63,391 nucleotides of DNA from Candidatus Methanoperedens sp. (GTDB lineage: Archaea; Halobacteriota; Methanosarcinia; Methanosarcinales; Methanoperedenaceae). Below are positions 25,001 to 31,600 of the stretch, one piece after another. Under the pieces are notes generated by a model, which was not told where the DNA came from, ran no database searches, and saw nothing but the letters and a program-made list of their open reading frames with translations. The stretch is from the NCBI GenBank assembly GCA_028717345.1, contig JAQUNZ010000004.1, forward strand, positions 1 to 63,391. Reading direction: 5' to 3'. The position numbers and the translations under genes are program-made. Each line of letters opens with the position of its first letter. The stretch's first letter is position 1.

Positions 25001-25667
25001 TACTTGTATCGATGTTAGTAATTGTATTATTGTTTGAATAATATGTATATATACCCGAATTATAATTATCGGTTGCGGTGATATTTGATATAGTGTTTCT
25101 ATTTGAATTCTGAAGGTACATTCCGTCAGAATTCTTTTTGGCTACAACATTATTAAAGATATTATTGTTTGAATTATATGAGTATAAGCCATAATTATTG
25201 TTATTACTCGCGTTTATGCTTGTGATCGTGTTGTTGTTTGAATTAGATAAGTATATACCAAAATAATTATTAACACCTGTATTTATGCCTGTGATCGTGT
25301 TATTATTTGAGGTTATTTTTATCCCAATGTAGTATCCGGCATTTGTGACAGTGAAATTATCAAACGTAATGCCATCCACACTCAGAATAACAGCATCATT
25401 GACCCCGCTTCCGTTCACGATCGGGTTCCCGTTGCCCGTATCCACTCCGTGAAGGAAAAGCTGCTTATTCACATTTATGTTCTCAGAATAAGTTCCGCTC
25501 TGGACAAGGATCGTATCACCTGTAGTTGCGTTATTTACAGCCTCCTGTATCGTCGTATAATTCGCCCCGCCGCCTGGATATACGGTATATGTTGTGGCGC
25601 TTGCAGTTCCTGAAAATGTCACAAGAAGCAGTATTGCAATTAAAAATATCCGTTTTCTATCTATCAT
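4068..25667 (-). CDS. giant modular cell-surface protein (~7,199 aa) with NosD, CARDB, FG-GAP and PGF-pre-PGF domains and a C-terminal anchor
   Basis: One uninterrupted frame of 21.6 kb. The start is ATG 25667: a GGGGTG lies 8 nt upstream and it begins 2 nt past the previous gene's stop. The ORF could extend six codons to 25685, but that overlaps the upstream gene. Approximate order: signal peptide (ending SGTASA); Asn-rich NosD beta-helix, residues 30-830; ten tandem CARDB modules (PDLVVENITW...NATVKNIG), 850-2020; Ig-like domains; two CARDB, 2430-2640; six FG-GAP/VCBS repeats (DFDHDNKTDFVVG), 2660-2975; more CARDB, 3190-3800; five FG-GAP repeats (DLDGDGDPDLIVG), 3820-4120; jelly-roll-like and CARDB modules to about 5200; cadherin/He_PIG-type Ig domains; carboxypeptidase-regulatory-like, about 6620; FN3, about 6700; a Gly/Ser linker, about 6890; PGF-pre-PGF, 6905-7060; a membrane helix near 7095; KRKQKK; a cytoplasmic tail of about 95 residues. 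N-X-S/T sequons are abundant. A role in adhesion, S-layer or matrix is inferred. Confidence 0.9.
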   Translation of the reverse strand: MIDRKRIFLIAILLLVTFSGTASATTYTVYPGGGANYTTIQEAVNNATTGDTILVQSGTYSENINVNKQLFLHGVDTGNGNPIVNGSGVNDAVILSVDGITFDNFTVTNAGYYIGIKITSNNNTITGINTGVNNYFGIYLSNSNNNTITSINASNNNNYGLYSYNSNNNIFNNVVAKKNSDGMYLQNSNRNTISNITATDNYNSGIYTYYSNNNTITNIDTSNNRYGMYIDSQSNSNNLREINASGNSDYGLYFSYSRNNNITSAVANNNYYGLYLYNIQNNNFNDINASNNSYYGIYLYGSNNKINQSTTDNNNYGLYFYSANYNNITGNNFRGNTNTGVYVSYSTENNFSENKMSGNRYNFYLTGYQDAHYNNTIEKSNTLDGKTVYYLKDEVDTYYDASSNAGLVYCIRCNNVTFKDAIVAKNYYGVYFRNTYNSSLLNINSSNNYYGIYLYNSNNNSIKNVIAKTNYEGIYIDNSGNNILSGINATNNYDAGIYTYYSSNNKITNINASNNRYGMYIYYQSNSNIISEINANKNNNYGLYLYYSQNNNLTGVIANNNNYGLYLSNIQNNNLTGINASNNNYYGIYLYGSNNKITNSAANNNNYGLYVDSSSYNNINVNNFNGNTNTGIYISYSTENNFSQNIMGGNKYNFYLTGSSDYYFNNIIDTSNTVDGKSVYYLKNEADKYYDASSNAGLIYCIRCNNVTFSDAILTKNYYGAYFWNTYNSSLLNISSSNNYYGIYFSSSGNNSISGGTVSNNNEGIYYVSSGNNRISSNNVLNNSNNGIRLINSGSNELNSNRVVGNSYLDFNVYGTVNRGDNNTCDRPDGWNDNGVIGCRNFSLPIINYPDFIVTQLTWKPASFNVSEPVTVNATVKNTGASFNGTISTGFYIDGEYINEVATNATLGTEQILNVSISWYANKVGNGRILSAKADFNNHWAEQNESNNYLNVTLPYIAAPDLVVENIKWQPDPFSVGNSVRFNATIRNIGDAPVPYTSIYVKFFIDGVWNPFRQWNYWGWYSYDPSWSGSLPPNTSITITSPAWTASPGQHSVKAFADSNYNVLESNETNNELNISLPAAKAPDLIIQNITWQPDPITAGNTVNFNATVKNIGDASTQNTYIYVGFYIDGNYLSQNSFYGIIAPGATQNITGVWTPALPGNHTIKAYADNYDNIAESNETNNDLNVPLPYIPGPDLVVENIIWSPVNYSAGNQVTFTAKIDNIGESSTPNTNINVRFFIDGISLPESLWTGGPIASGSNFTITSGAWTALPGNHIVKAYVNYNNYVKETNETNNDLSINLPFTPGPDLVIDSITWSPLNYTPGQTVTFSANIRNAGSRNTTSYFHTMFYVDGSYLNYNGVYYPNVISSGDSVSVTQTWVAQGGNHTVSARTDYYNNIPEVNETNNDKAMVLPRLDLPDLIITDITWTPNTYSAGDKVVLNATVKNNGNGTWNGSVWVDFYYKNTTIINSINQKMDLPPGGEGYATVTWSTAQTGDFYFKAVADRNDIYRLNIIESNESNNDYYQRSNNLPMPDLAIDNISITSTRNGSIEAGDLITINATVKNYGPGSLSSWNIPFAFYVDGNGLDPSVYKTLNLPVNGTGYVTKTWTATSGNHTISVKADMKREYNCYWYSCYYYDAGGIVDEANETNNSMTINLPAISYPDLVVEDITWSPLNYTAGQTVTIYAILRNIGTGNAYSPNGFYTMFYVDNQYINYDYYGAYYGSIMHPGDRVNVTHTWTGQGGNHTVTVSVDTSNYYGNRIQETNESNNSLTKNLTSISYPDFIVTNVSATGNGVTTDISQFNASDGESIIFNATIMNIGPGNISATNLYARFYIDGVSVATGYVNQELPVNSTANISGTWYYATPGNHTFIARADPDNVIQEANENNNDYVSALNPIPFSDLIVSNISWSPAKLSDGREVIFNATIQNIGAGNTSRGFIVQFFVDGARIDNYYNPSPYISRGLVSGNSTIVSQKWTAVYGKQKVSAFVDYNYYTYSGNVIESNESNNSLEANLTFLDDINPPQIISVYTVPANLTEHSSNPAFYVEATDIGYGIDPARVFLNFSAGNVSSTKQAVYVSGNLYKVVLNGFDLDFKAHQGETLAYNFIVYDRGGNSNVYNIRYDYIDPINDVPIITIQSPNSASRWKGAHYINWTVNNDNEGLTNSTLYFWKPAPWAPSYLENRTNYFKQGEWVFISNSTQNGTDSHLWDTTGWSGYTRIKVEATDGTYTVSELSNDFVVDNEGVLIEIKNYMTGGAYLTTRNPVIRGVVEGTFTNINQISINSSDFNLTMSPISKLKGGFEFRSDLNYSGKYSLNITAADEAGNTGYLEALFLVDPELPVLNSAGFTNLYTDNRMEIAVNATDNYSVDAVSASVFGKTLTFTLSQDGMYHGSVIAPSVEGIYPAEIVVRDVAGNLNSSRYNLTILTGPDLMVNASLISFDPLTTVTGKHLNITARIINLGSAKVEFANVTFLANDRIIGSRKANLTSSPDLILNWNTTGFAGNVTIGARIERSANYSETNYSNNYASKEIFIDGPDLTVTNIAFNPASPVYEGQVVTITATIVNLKPIDANNVKISFYENTLNLSDRIDFKDANVPASGSVNVSVNWQTAGLSGMQTVFAEANTNDLPAEVDRSNNVMSSQFETKKYIAEQIPDLIIFPQKPLAAVPGEKIRGMASNDFDHDNKTDFVVGTDKGKIILYRNNGVFYTNNNRTKNVNFTRYLIDDIGEAAWGMTSGDMLGDNYPDLIVGTESGKVLFYNNSNGTFSNKTILLDVGGQAYGLAVSDFNNDNKFDIVVSNKKGQVNLYLNNMTGNVLTNESMVFSRTLTTRNQPFGLTTGDFDLDGHVDVMVGDGDGQIERMVWEIDRYNGFLFADVGTFAHGLTAADIDYSGKLDLISTSFDGKVRMFFSREGGLVANPLIIGNVPESYGITSGDYDSDNDIDVIVGSDNGNVTMLMNSLRILKTTTPSPSPPRREIETTTHIQNPWAREMIDLNLTESWMEDVSFVKGGEVVCLDYYCTNKFYGDVYLYETPWDNSTYNVQYYLNFSNKAGSAIKVLRIENKYVPYDWIRTITYIDYNQNAVLNDRSFELPKILSIFDNLPVLRLREGFKYKYKSIPNSVTNVSAITNVNYSMKGSFNTPNTDYLLSDDVTNLNNITANTKNINPGRIKTDRDYVDDIVIAPDFTPTNLIFQGYSYPPVPGMQITAVATIKNLNDIAINNAKVMLLIDNIPVKFGCPANCVNYTTFSIGVKGTTTLSTSTNLPMSVGTSVNVTVVVNPFRDDIETNYDNNNITNSISTLPPADLRNDGVYFSNGSVFKNVFVEGEPIIIYTNISNIGTNKSFSEDVFFIGAPALLYYPPCCGNITPVNRIINCNAGDPDYDADLCDGFIERIFSPYQLTSPGNIEPGASVSTNISNVLGDFKLRSHGVYNFTTIVSNAGSLDQNHANDANFSQLTVLPGREDIQFYYPFCDPNSLDKIYLSNPGGNNITFNYGEINIGGNDVSNYDSVVYLDNNDSVILGRIVNDSLANHTSENRHVTIDWSSVPPGDHKVNFYLDYGKNASESTAKAVSSEGLIIKSGKQGVSGNGISVSIQNITADTFRLVITNKKEIVEQTAFDLQERTEIQTITYDRKSDNTDIKTVGDIVDVIRNGGNSSGTFIPTGLLSVEINGAAPTAKPIVQTLNLIIPGSLTNERSDFNNQHSTIFRWKELVLKDIKFNPIFPSPRDIVTISSTIKNEGDIRTGAFNVTMYINGQPVSTKTVSLLAHDTQPISFLYTIPQSDSNSYNVRIEADPENKIMKEDKRDNNLTASIPVSAPFELNVFSREHNINFLSAYRNDGRNNFTASSFGLDNISMEYDTAPALVDYDSDGDYDLITGSLDGRLVRYENTGTEISSRFRETNWSNVDWKPEEVPNVRIGTKYYNTVNISSLDVGARSAPEFVDLDNDSLMDMVIGDTHGRLRSFKSAIVEKNSVKKRAWVEYDFNLSKIDQVLKAVPRFADLDGDGDPDLIVGNQFGKLVGYENIGNSTNPDWQHKDFNLSSIDAGANAAPAIADIDLDGDYDLVVGNRTGISIYENTGNRTDPAWHKLDTSLSIPGQTDYRPTLADLDGDGYPDLIYGSNNFTRMKLRKGYYEPVNVQIINYAKNQIDIGRIGLSVIDAASGNRITDLMLDGPFNKYAGYDNFLNGNRIGSQGVLEKEYDLNIPEDLPENTVLGVRASKQENVNPAYFYELDVNGGWIRGEKPDPVFINRPELGGNTFDLFVEAGTTYEFKGSYRVFFNGTMSRQYDCIQNWCAMYNLTEGYVNTIAGTGEIRRLIHLSKTSYDIVKPDEPPIVLMISNKTDLNLKTGYIEDIDLNVKNNNRRPYTIDRIALELYDNSGSSWNGTATDETRIIDLFTDTSGFNLPPEQVTHKKYKVYVPDGAPTGAALLVKAIEKHPLVDNEFYRSNIKDIWPQGSNIFYENIAQANLYNNSNVSSFTDLLPWGFQGFDYGLGCENCGAETSFLRKLVWVPTNLIKSEQKEYLRQICTPYYTEPPSGVTAWVNGKLKSSLNTACNEIIYGWTPNFYELSTGNNNELDLFSYGPDRQFDMMFYEMVAQDNRSNATVKPVVEALEMNVTDIGNHGLLRRQYEEKVNITVTNNDDDPATVDAVTMQLITPQNKKIQLMTDTKPGPVPPESKINLTYIVLIPGDVPLNSKLMVQVERVFEFPDKLWNRNREISMPELIADGTNDYHWGDTLPTTESSKYRKRYFAPTNATRSEMILGDRTGTTDAYLNGEFQGSGYPGWSSMSLSSGLKQGQLNLLSINGAIPDTESRIYSGLVKTGGTVIEPEEEVYFAVFGVREQQYLQGREPFFVRPGEKVTARIRIENKYNKTLDYTMDLYAVDFKNQNEKPLATQTLTVRPFEIKKLEVPLNIPNTVSNETRLQLSSVWNEKLSDKNWLRGSNFNDGQASNNYLDDSQWGVVEVGAGNERAKYFRKHLWVDSTVQGIRISKTGVEKMWVNGLEVAGDTLKNEFTKSESNLITLKSTDFNIDADLTLDHFVPVRSTDLDSMYLNYSSMFIMSQGNVTFENQSMYDCSNQTLGECVFRVEKGEIVKLNFTLRNAGELFARDFNLTVFARNVDTDKITEFNRETITMHPFSTDIWNVSWNTSKLTGGMYEFVVFPDANDDIIETSEFNNQIVRKIYVNANPEIKYLYSQELQGYNENVTINAEILDEDGNLKNITLNLTVPDNTDAALNLSGSGNLYSATYNNTKRGRYGLHLDAVDDSGKEAKENRSFDIFDSLYLNVKTDKDIYFYTQRVRLTQPGLSNLSKLAPNNNPVLVNAFDNVDRMKGGDRVTIQAQAFDPDGDLMTLYVCKGNKAGAGGCTGGAPKTYCSSTGLLNPACSFNTEKDDILHEWFAFVVDNRGSIDGPIKGNYTTDSTPPVTKIYSLASDRYNMVDTQNDFKTIVSIEVEPGSSCRIGKDPVNRFHKDRSYSFLEKECTASNGSANCNLGNIRKDDPSRDRITNLTRAYVSCKDDVGNEQTTLQNIDVVFGIEPEDTIYDDYQGEILVPGSKVSINGSTKYCVDNAGVCAPDIIINNGQVLFDRPGINHLRYNDSSNGIKDTTVLVNSRPNISEQEYRDHLGEHAFDVSVKVSDPDNQAIKCELTAGGTKKDLTVINGRAAATLRGNLSENITTQVSCTDGFETVSTSENRHIFPNRAPMLRNIPDISIEPGETSSIDTGYFGFDLENDALSYSLVSQSSTGTASAGITSKNLTVNGIVPGISNICLKASDGVSDSNIQCVNVFVEDGTGSKLKNNEFSETSVRFIMQIQYNNGTWQDEYTNETMIKILPGSKDQIDLNRIFEWNTSTSSHPEGLFRVLFRAVDENNNTLVNRNGNEIIDSYNFTLILFNTPPNITGIPDQMVFENGPSITINLLDYTSDSEQNIADMEYAVANQTNPGLVNCQISGRYMLSCIPVPNQTGISEVNVSVFDGFAYDHDTFKINVIPYEEFIKAGNITYTFISDQFNVSGDPYSGYRNVSVGDTIFPGRYNITVIVSNGLFKVSRNISVIVALPGVPVLDPIGNRTIKENETLVIQLNGTDLEGNPLLYGYERNVLPGVVSFNGSSGLFAWTPSFNDSGNYTVKFSVANNNSATNETIKISVLNVNRPPVLAFIPDIIVNESDLITIMANVTDPDNENNVTNDDNNLTVFINDTRFTKNGNNFTWQTDFNDSGNYSVIVTVGDGELTDSQEINITVLNVEPQTVIPKVIYHSPEGTAISVDSLINVTFNKQMNESSVEKAFIIVPPTKGNFTWANNSLTFIPESLEYNTTYNITITDAAVDIYKIHLLESFTWEFTTAEKVNHPPVAYNMSITTDENTSVFVNLTASDPDNDNLTFNLVNSPMNGTVGGLMPNLTYTPSSSFNGTDRFTFNASDGKADSNIATVIITVKPSSVPSEFIPPSPINLKKTQGNFWINYSWEPGTGVITDSYNVSHNNSWTNDTITFRNNSVGPHGWSNITVYAYNNSGTGNLSLTAASMNTQVTNNDPVLEYIGNRTVTAGDPLTFTISAIDADLDTITYRTDAKGTLNPGTGIYTWTPGESDIGTYLWTFNASDSYGGIDNETITVTGIPTIPTYTISGYVFDNHGSGLAGVPVKNGSYKNTTNDSGYYSISGLPDGSYNFSFNKTGFNTGYLVVTINGASNTSANMSIFDTTPPGKVTLRNDTPTQTTVNLSWDAINEASYYQVFRNSISLGYTQNHYWNDSGLIANTTYRYSVRANDSYNNWGENSSELIITTAKVPIILITVRIEPETLNLASKGVFTAFINLPSGYNVSDINGSSITCEGAHIIGWNIADNKTFIAKFNREDLVNVTAGENVTFTVKGSLNDGTKFEGSDIIRVISKPDQQGGGGGGGSSGGGGVTTSEPLENIARARSEDGDLHAGKSTTYDFSPIQCAYEIIVTGSENETEIVIRVEELKGLSRIVKVTPSGKIYTNFNVWANSKGIKEALIRCKVENKWIVSNGFESSDVNIQRWNKDAWTQLETKELRKDSDHTYIEARTNGFSHFTVTGLKHEVEVKATPAVSATEKPEEKKPKELTPKPVSLNWILYLVIGLLVISGIYLFVIKRKQKKALFCWDNIPGKDNERLLEYLNKKLGINWAANAIIEKSDGFKIITVSSGTNSISMKLNTESNKIIMTKEGNLIHEFSAKFESGRLNIYEMK
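23453..25200 (-). repeat. tandem duplication of ~870 bp inside the NosD beta-helix region
   Basis: Two successive DNA blocks of about 872 bp are clearly homologous. For example, 24325-24475 and 23453-23603 differ at scattered bases only. Both encode the sequence YNSSLLNI...SSNAGL(V/I)YCIRCNNVTF followed by beta-helix coils. The duplicated unit is about 290 residues, so the helix grew by whole-block duplication on top of the short 20-24-residue coil repeats. Edges are approximate. Confidence 0.75.
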
Positions 25668-25668
25668 A

Positions 25669-28600
25669 TCAATTACACCCCGCATCTACACCCGGGTCGC
25701 ATGCAGTAACATTTATATCAAAACTCTGGTTCCTGTAAACGATTATTCTGTCTGTTATATTCTTTATTATCGGTGAACGGCTGATACTTGAGATCACAAG
25801 GTTCAGTATCTTTGTATCATTTGCCAGCCCGTCAGTCACGGTTATATTAATAAGATATTTTCCTTCATTATTTCTGGAAGGTTTGAAGTTTATCAGACCC
25901 TGCGTCGAGATATTGAAAAGATCGGTATCATCGCTGAAGGTCAGGTTATCATGGTCAGGGTCACTTGCATTTATCTGAAGCGTGAATACCTCACCCGGTA
26001 TAGCTTTCTTAGGAAGTATCGGTTCAATGACCGGCGGATTGTTGACGTTCGTGATGTGGAACAGGACAACTTCATAAGCAGTGAATTCACCATCAGTGAC
26101 GCTGATGTTCACAAAATGGTCGCCTGCCTGGTAATTCTTCGGCGTAAAAGATATCTGCCCATTGAACGGATTTATATTAAAGAGTGATGTGTTATCAGAG
26201 AATCTCAAATCGTTTCCATCAGGGTCTATCGCATGGATAGTTGTGGAGAAGAATGTCCCTTCTATTGCTGTCTTGTTGCCGATAGGTAGAAGCACAGGCG
26301 GTCTGTTCACATTAATGATATTCAGAGTGAAGTCCCTTGTTACCGTATCCTTCCCGTCGCTCACTGCCACTCTGAGATAATATCTGCCTGCGTCATCGTA
26401 ATTAGTGCGCAGCTTCAAGGTCTGGTTCTCAACTGTTATCCTCGACGCTATCGGGATATAGCCGAAGATCGGCCTATCCTGGACTGTAATGGTAAGTGGA
26501 TCATTTTCAGGGTCTGTTGCATTTATAGGTATTGTTACCGTCTGGTTCTCAAACGCTGTTATGTCGGGGATCTGCGTAAGCACAGGAGGCAGGAATGTCC
26601 TGTTGAAAATATAGAAAGTAAAGGATTCCGTGTTGTTCTGATTACCGGATTGATCCTTGCAGTTTATAAAAAATGTATAATTCACGCCGTTCTTCAGGTT
26701 GTTAGCCTGCGTAAAATGCACTAAATTATTTGTGATGCCAAAAACAGACATACCGGCAAAATCCCTGGTGGTTTCCGATAACCTGCATTCTGAGATCTTA
26801 TCTGTTTGCAGTGACAGCATAATACCGGTAGTATCTTTCGGGAAAGTTGAGCCTGATTCTGGATCCTTGTAAAATATTAACAGAATTGCGGTTCCTGAAG
26901 TATCTCTTACCCATTCCGGGTTGATGTTGCCCGAGGTATCTACTGTCCTTGTTGCGATGGTATGTTCGGTACCTGGAGCAAATCCTGTTGCAGTATAGTT
27001 CTGTACGCCCTTTAAAACACTGGCTTTTAATACACCATCTATCCAGACTTCCACATAAGCGAAGTCTTTATCTGATGGATCGTTCCAGGTCCAGTTTATG
27101 TAATTCTGGGCATTTCTTATGCTTTTCAGATCCGTAACGCTCGCAGGAGGGGTATCATCAGGAGCGCTCTGTAAGGTGAAGTCAACAACGGTTGTCCGTC
27201 CGAGCATTACAGATACTACTGAGGAGTTCTCAAAAAAGTTCATGCCGGTTGCATCAACATTGACCTCGTATGTTCCTTCGCCCAGTCCTGGAATTGAATA
27301 GCTCCCGTTAGCATCTGTCCTGAACCTTGGCATTTCAAATCCACTGAGATAAAGAAGAGCATCCGGGATCGGGTTTCCTTTCATATCCCTGACCGTCCCG
27401 GCAATACTGCCTGCAGGCTGAAGTGTGAAATTAACTTTGAGAGCTGAGCCGCCGGGCAAATAGATATCGGTAGAATTGACCATAAGGTTGGGGTTTGATG
27501 GATTTGCCTCAACTGTATAATTTCCCGGCTTTAAACCTATGAAACTATAACTGCCATTCCTGTTTGTTAGTGTTGAGCTTACATCATGTCCGATCAGGTT
27601 CACCTCTATATAAGGTAAAGGCATTCTGCCGGAATCCAAAATAATTCCAGTTACACTTGAGCTTCTCTGGAATTTCGTGTAATTGTAATAAGATGTGTCG
27701 AGGCTGTAGATTGCGAAACTGACCATATTTCCATTTTCGTCTTCCAGACTAAGGGCTGATATCTTATAGGAACCATTAACACCATGATCCGAGATCGCCA
27801 TACCGTCAAATGGAAGAGAAATGGTCTGTATCCCGCTTGAGAGATAGGCTGTGGTACTGTTCCATGTTATTCCTGTATAGTTGGAATCCAGAAGAGATGC
27901 CGAGATTCTGTAAGTTCCCGGTGTTTCTACATCTATCTCCGGGCTTAAGGAAAGATAGTTGTATGATCCATCGCCATCAGTATCCACTCCGGTATCTGTG
28001 AAATTCTGTGTAAATTCTGCCTTGGTCCTTTCGAATTGGGTGTAATTATAAGAAGAAGTGTTATATATATCCTCCAGAATATCTATTTGTGTGCCGTTCT
28101 GATCCGATATATCTAAACTGATCAGATTGAAGGATCCGTTGTCTCTAAACGCTCTTATTCTTAACCCATCAAAGCTTAGCGTTACATTTTGCTCTCCCAA
28201 ACCGAGATATGAGTAATTGCTTCCGGCAACAACGGTTCTATTTCCTCTTAAATTGCCAATTACAGTGTAATTTCCTGGTTTAGTTGTATTTAGCTGGACG
28301 TTTAAATCTAATTTATCATATAATGAATTACCGTTTGCATCAATTGGATTTTCCGATACCTTTCCCGTTAATTCAGCAGCCGGTTGCTCAAACTGCATGT
28401 AATTATATGCCGAAGTGTTAATCACATCATTTAACGCCTCGCGTATATTTTCTCCAAAGAAATTTAAGTATTTTAGATTATAAGGACCATTTACCCTATA
28501 CCTTCGTAATGCAGAACCATCAAAGAGTAATGTAATTAACCTGTTTCCCTGATTAAGGAAAGTTAAATTATTTGCTCCGAGACGGCCTCCCTTATCATTC

Positions 28601-31600
28601 TCAAGAGTTCCTTCAACTGAATACGTGCCGTCGGAAGTGACATTAACACCCACTTCGATCACAAGATAGTTAAATAACCCATCTCCATCCGTATCAAGAC
28701 CAAAATAATTTATTGAACCATTTAGTGTTGCATTAGTGCCGTTTTCGACGCCTCTTCTTTTATAACTTGGTTTACTTTGTTTCCCTGGCATAGCCCAGTC
28801 TGATAAATTTGGAGCATTATTACCAGCATTAGCGAGGAGCTGCTTCACAGCTTGAATATCCGAATATATCTCCTCATCTACAGTCTTAACATTACTACCT
28901 GAGCATGGGCTTGTTGGGTCAGGGGAAAATTTGTGGTCGGTGGCAGATGCACTAAATTGATATCTTGATAGGCGGGTAACTGGATCCCTTGAAGAATCAT
29001 TATCAGTTGCGTTCATTCCATTTGCAGTTTCAACAGCATCCGGAATACCATCACAATCAGTATCATTTTGTCCCCGCCATGCTCCCGTCGAACTGTTCCA
29101 GTTATTCCACACCACTAAATGTGTACCTTCATGAGCTATTGTGCATGCCAGAGTTTCAATACCTTTAGTAACAGGCACATTAGTCAGGAGAGGGACTCCT
29201 GGTGTATTGCTAAGACATGCATTTAATGACGATTTGTTGCCCAAATGTATTAATTTATCATTATCCCATGGAACAGTGTGCCCCCAACCAGTATCAGCAG
29301 GATCATAATCGAAACTAACCGATTGGGTATGATTAAAATTAACTCCAGTCATTGGATTAGGAGTGGTCACTGCGCTATCATCATGAACAGACCAGTAATT
29401 AAACCAGTTGGGTATCCCTCCAGCATAATCTGAATCGTTTTTTCTAAAGAACAACTCAAAACCTTTTACCAGCTTATCCTCATAAGTTCTTCCGCCAATT
29501 GTCCAGGTCACTTTAGCGGTTACATTTTTCTCACCGTGCGAGTCCAAAGGTTCGGCGTCGATTGGGACAAAGGGATTTCCCGTCCCAGAATATCCTGCAA
29601 TGGGAATTCTATTCCCTTCCGGAGACATTTTGATCCTTCGTATTGGCACTACATACCAGTTTACACTCGATGAAGTATTATCACTCAGAACCGCCGTGTA
29701 AGTAACTTTTTCATGGGTCACAGGATTATTTATGTCAGATTGGCCTTCAATTTTGATTTCTTTGATATACAGCATTTTTACCGTGATCTCTTTCATCTTT
29801 TCGTAATGAGTCGCATTTGGCCAGCATGCTGATCCCAGGCATTTCTGTGCCTGTCCAACCACCCTTATTGTAATCGTATCCTCGTTACCGGGCGGCCTTG
29901 GAATTTTAATTGACATCGGAAATGTATAAGAGCCAGCCTCCACGCTTTCACTCCCCAAAACTGGTGTCCAGGGTCCGGTCCCATATCTTCCAAATGCACG
30001 GAACAAATAGGTTGCACAATTCGATGTGCCGATGTAATTTATGTTTAAGGTTAAATCCTTGTTTGGAGATGCGTATAGTGGACCTGATACGCCTAATGCT
30101 GTTATCCGTTGTGCCGACGTTGATGAGCCGCATGACACTTTTGTTGCGCGAACCACCATTGACTCCTGTGTACCAGGATTCGATGCCCAGAAGGCGACCC
30201 TGTTATCCCCTCTAAGCTGGGTCGAAGAATTTCCAATATTTGCTATCTGATCATGCACTTTAATGTCGTTGACCGCGCGTCCCCCGATCACATCTCCGAC
30301 CTGGGCGACCTTCATCGGAACGCTTATGTTGTATACAAATACCCCGGGTTTCTGTCCCACATCTACACGGGCCGTCCAGATTCCTTTTTGGTCCGTAGAA
30401 CTGTTCGGAATCGCTGCATTCGGGGTGGCGATGAAAGAAACTAAAAAGCTGTCTTCATTCAACCCGATTGCGCCAAGACTCTGGTGGATAACTCCTACCC
30501 GGGATCTTGTATCATATGAACTGAAGAATACAGGATTTCCAACAGCATCAAATCCAAGATCGGCAAGGATACAGGTCTCGCCTGCATTGCATGTTCCATC
30601 CTTATTCCCTCCTGAGGCAGAGTAGTCTTCGATTTGCTGTCCTGCAACCCTCACGATCCTGCGGTTGCCGCCAGTTCCTTCGTCAATACTTACAAAGATG
30701 CCAGGCCCCTGAGTAGTGTTAAGAGCGGCTGCCCCCGCTGCGCTGAGATCACCATAAAAGGCAACGATACTGCCATCACTGCTGATACCGGGGTTGGAGC
30801 CAAGTGCAGTGAATCCCATACCGGTATTGGCGATATTACTTATAAAACTGAGATTATAGTTGTAAAGATTTATGGGTTCAGTCAGTGAAGTCCCGCTGCC
30901 CCGCAGAACGATGTTTCCGTCGTTTGCCATCATGGATCGCGCTGAAAGCACAATAGGTATTTCATTGCGTGTTGTTCCACCGTATTCCGGCGAATTGCCC
31001 GTTACAAACAGCGCCTGGCCCTTATAAGCTGTGTATGCCACCTGGTCATTATCGTTCATGCTGCCTCCGGTCCCTCCTACCGCATCATAGTAGGATCCCA
31101 TAATGCCACCGCCCCTGGCAAGGTTGGTGCCATAATAATCCACTGTCAAACTTAACCATTTTTCGTATAAAATTGGGTCCAATTTAATTATATATGTTGC
31201 AGGGGGATTTCCAGCGATGATAAATGACGACATAACATGGTTCTGGTTATTGATAATTACCTGGTCATTAAAGCGCCGCGAGCTCAATGGCGTGATCTGC
31301 TTCGGATTTGCAAATAGAGATCCATTTCCTATAAACACAGTATTATAATATCCCACAGTTGCGCTGAAAGCGACATTACCCATATCGTTTATGGATGGAC
31401 CATCTCCAATGCCAGTTATTCCAGCCTGTCCGGTCTTACCTATGACATCGAATTGATAAAATTGTTTGGTTTTAACAGTGGCAGTAGCGTTTGCGCTTGC
31501 ATTTCCACATGTTGCTTTTATTCTTGTTATGCCTGGTCTTAATGCTGTAAAAACACCTGTAACTGGATCAATTGCACCTGCATTTGGATTGCTGCTGTTC

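Noticed and set aside
23100-25320. Regular Asn/Tyr-rich repeats that could be taken for a CRISPR-like or tandem-repeat array
   Set aside because: They translate as 20-24-residue beta-helix coils in one frame with third-base variation. There are no constant repeats with unique spacers.
4147-25776. Dozens of plus-strand open frames of 60-160 codons opposite the giant surface-protein genes
   Set aside because: They are shadows of repetitive, low-complexity minus-strand coding sequence, with biased composition, no ribosome binding sites and no recognisable domains.
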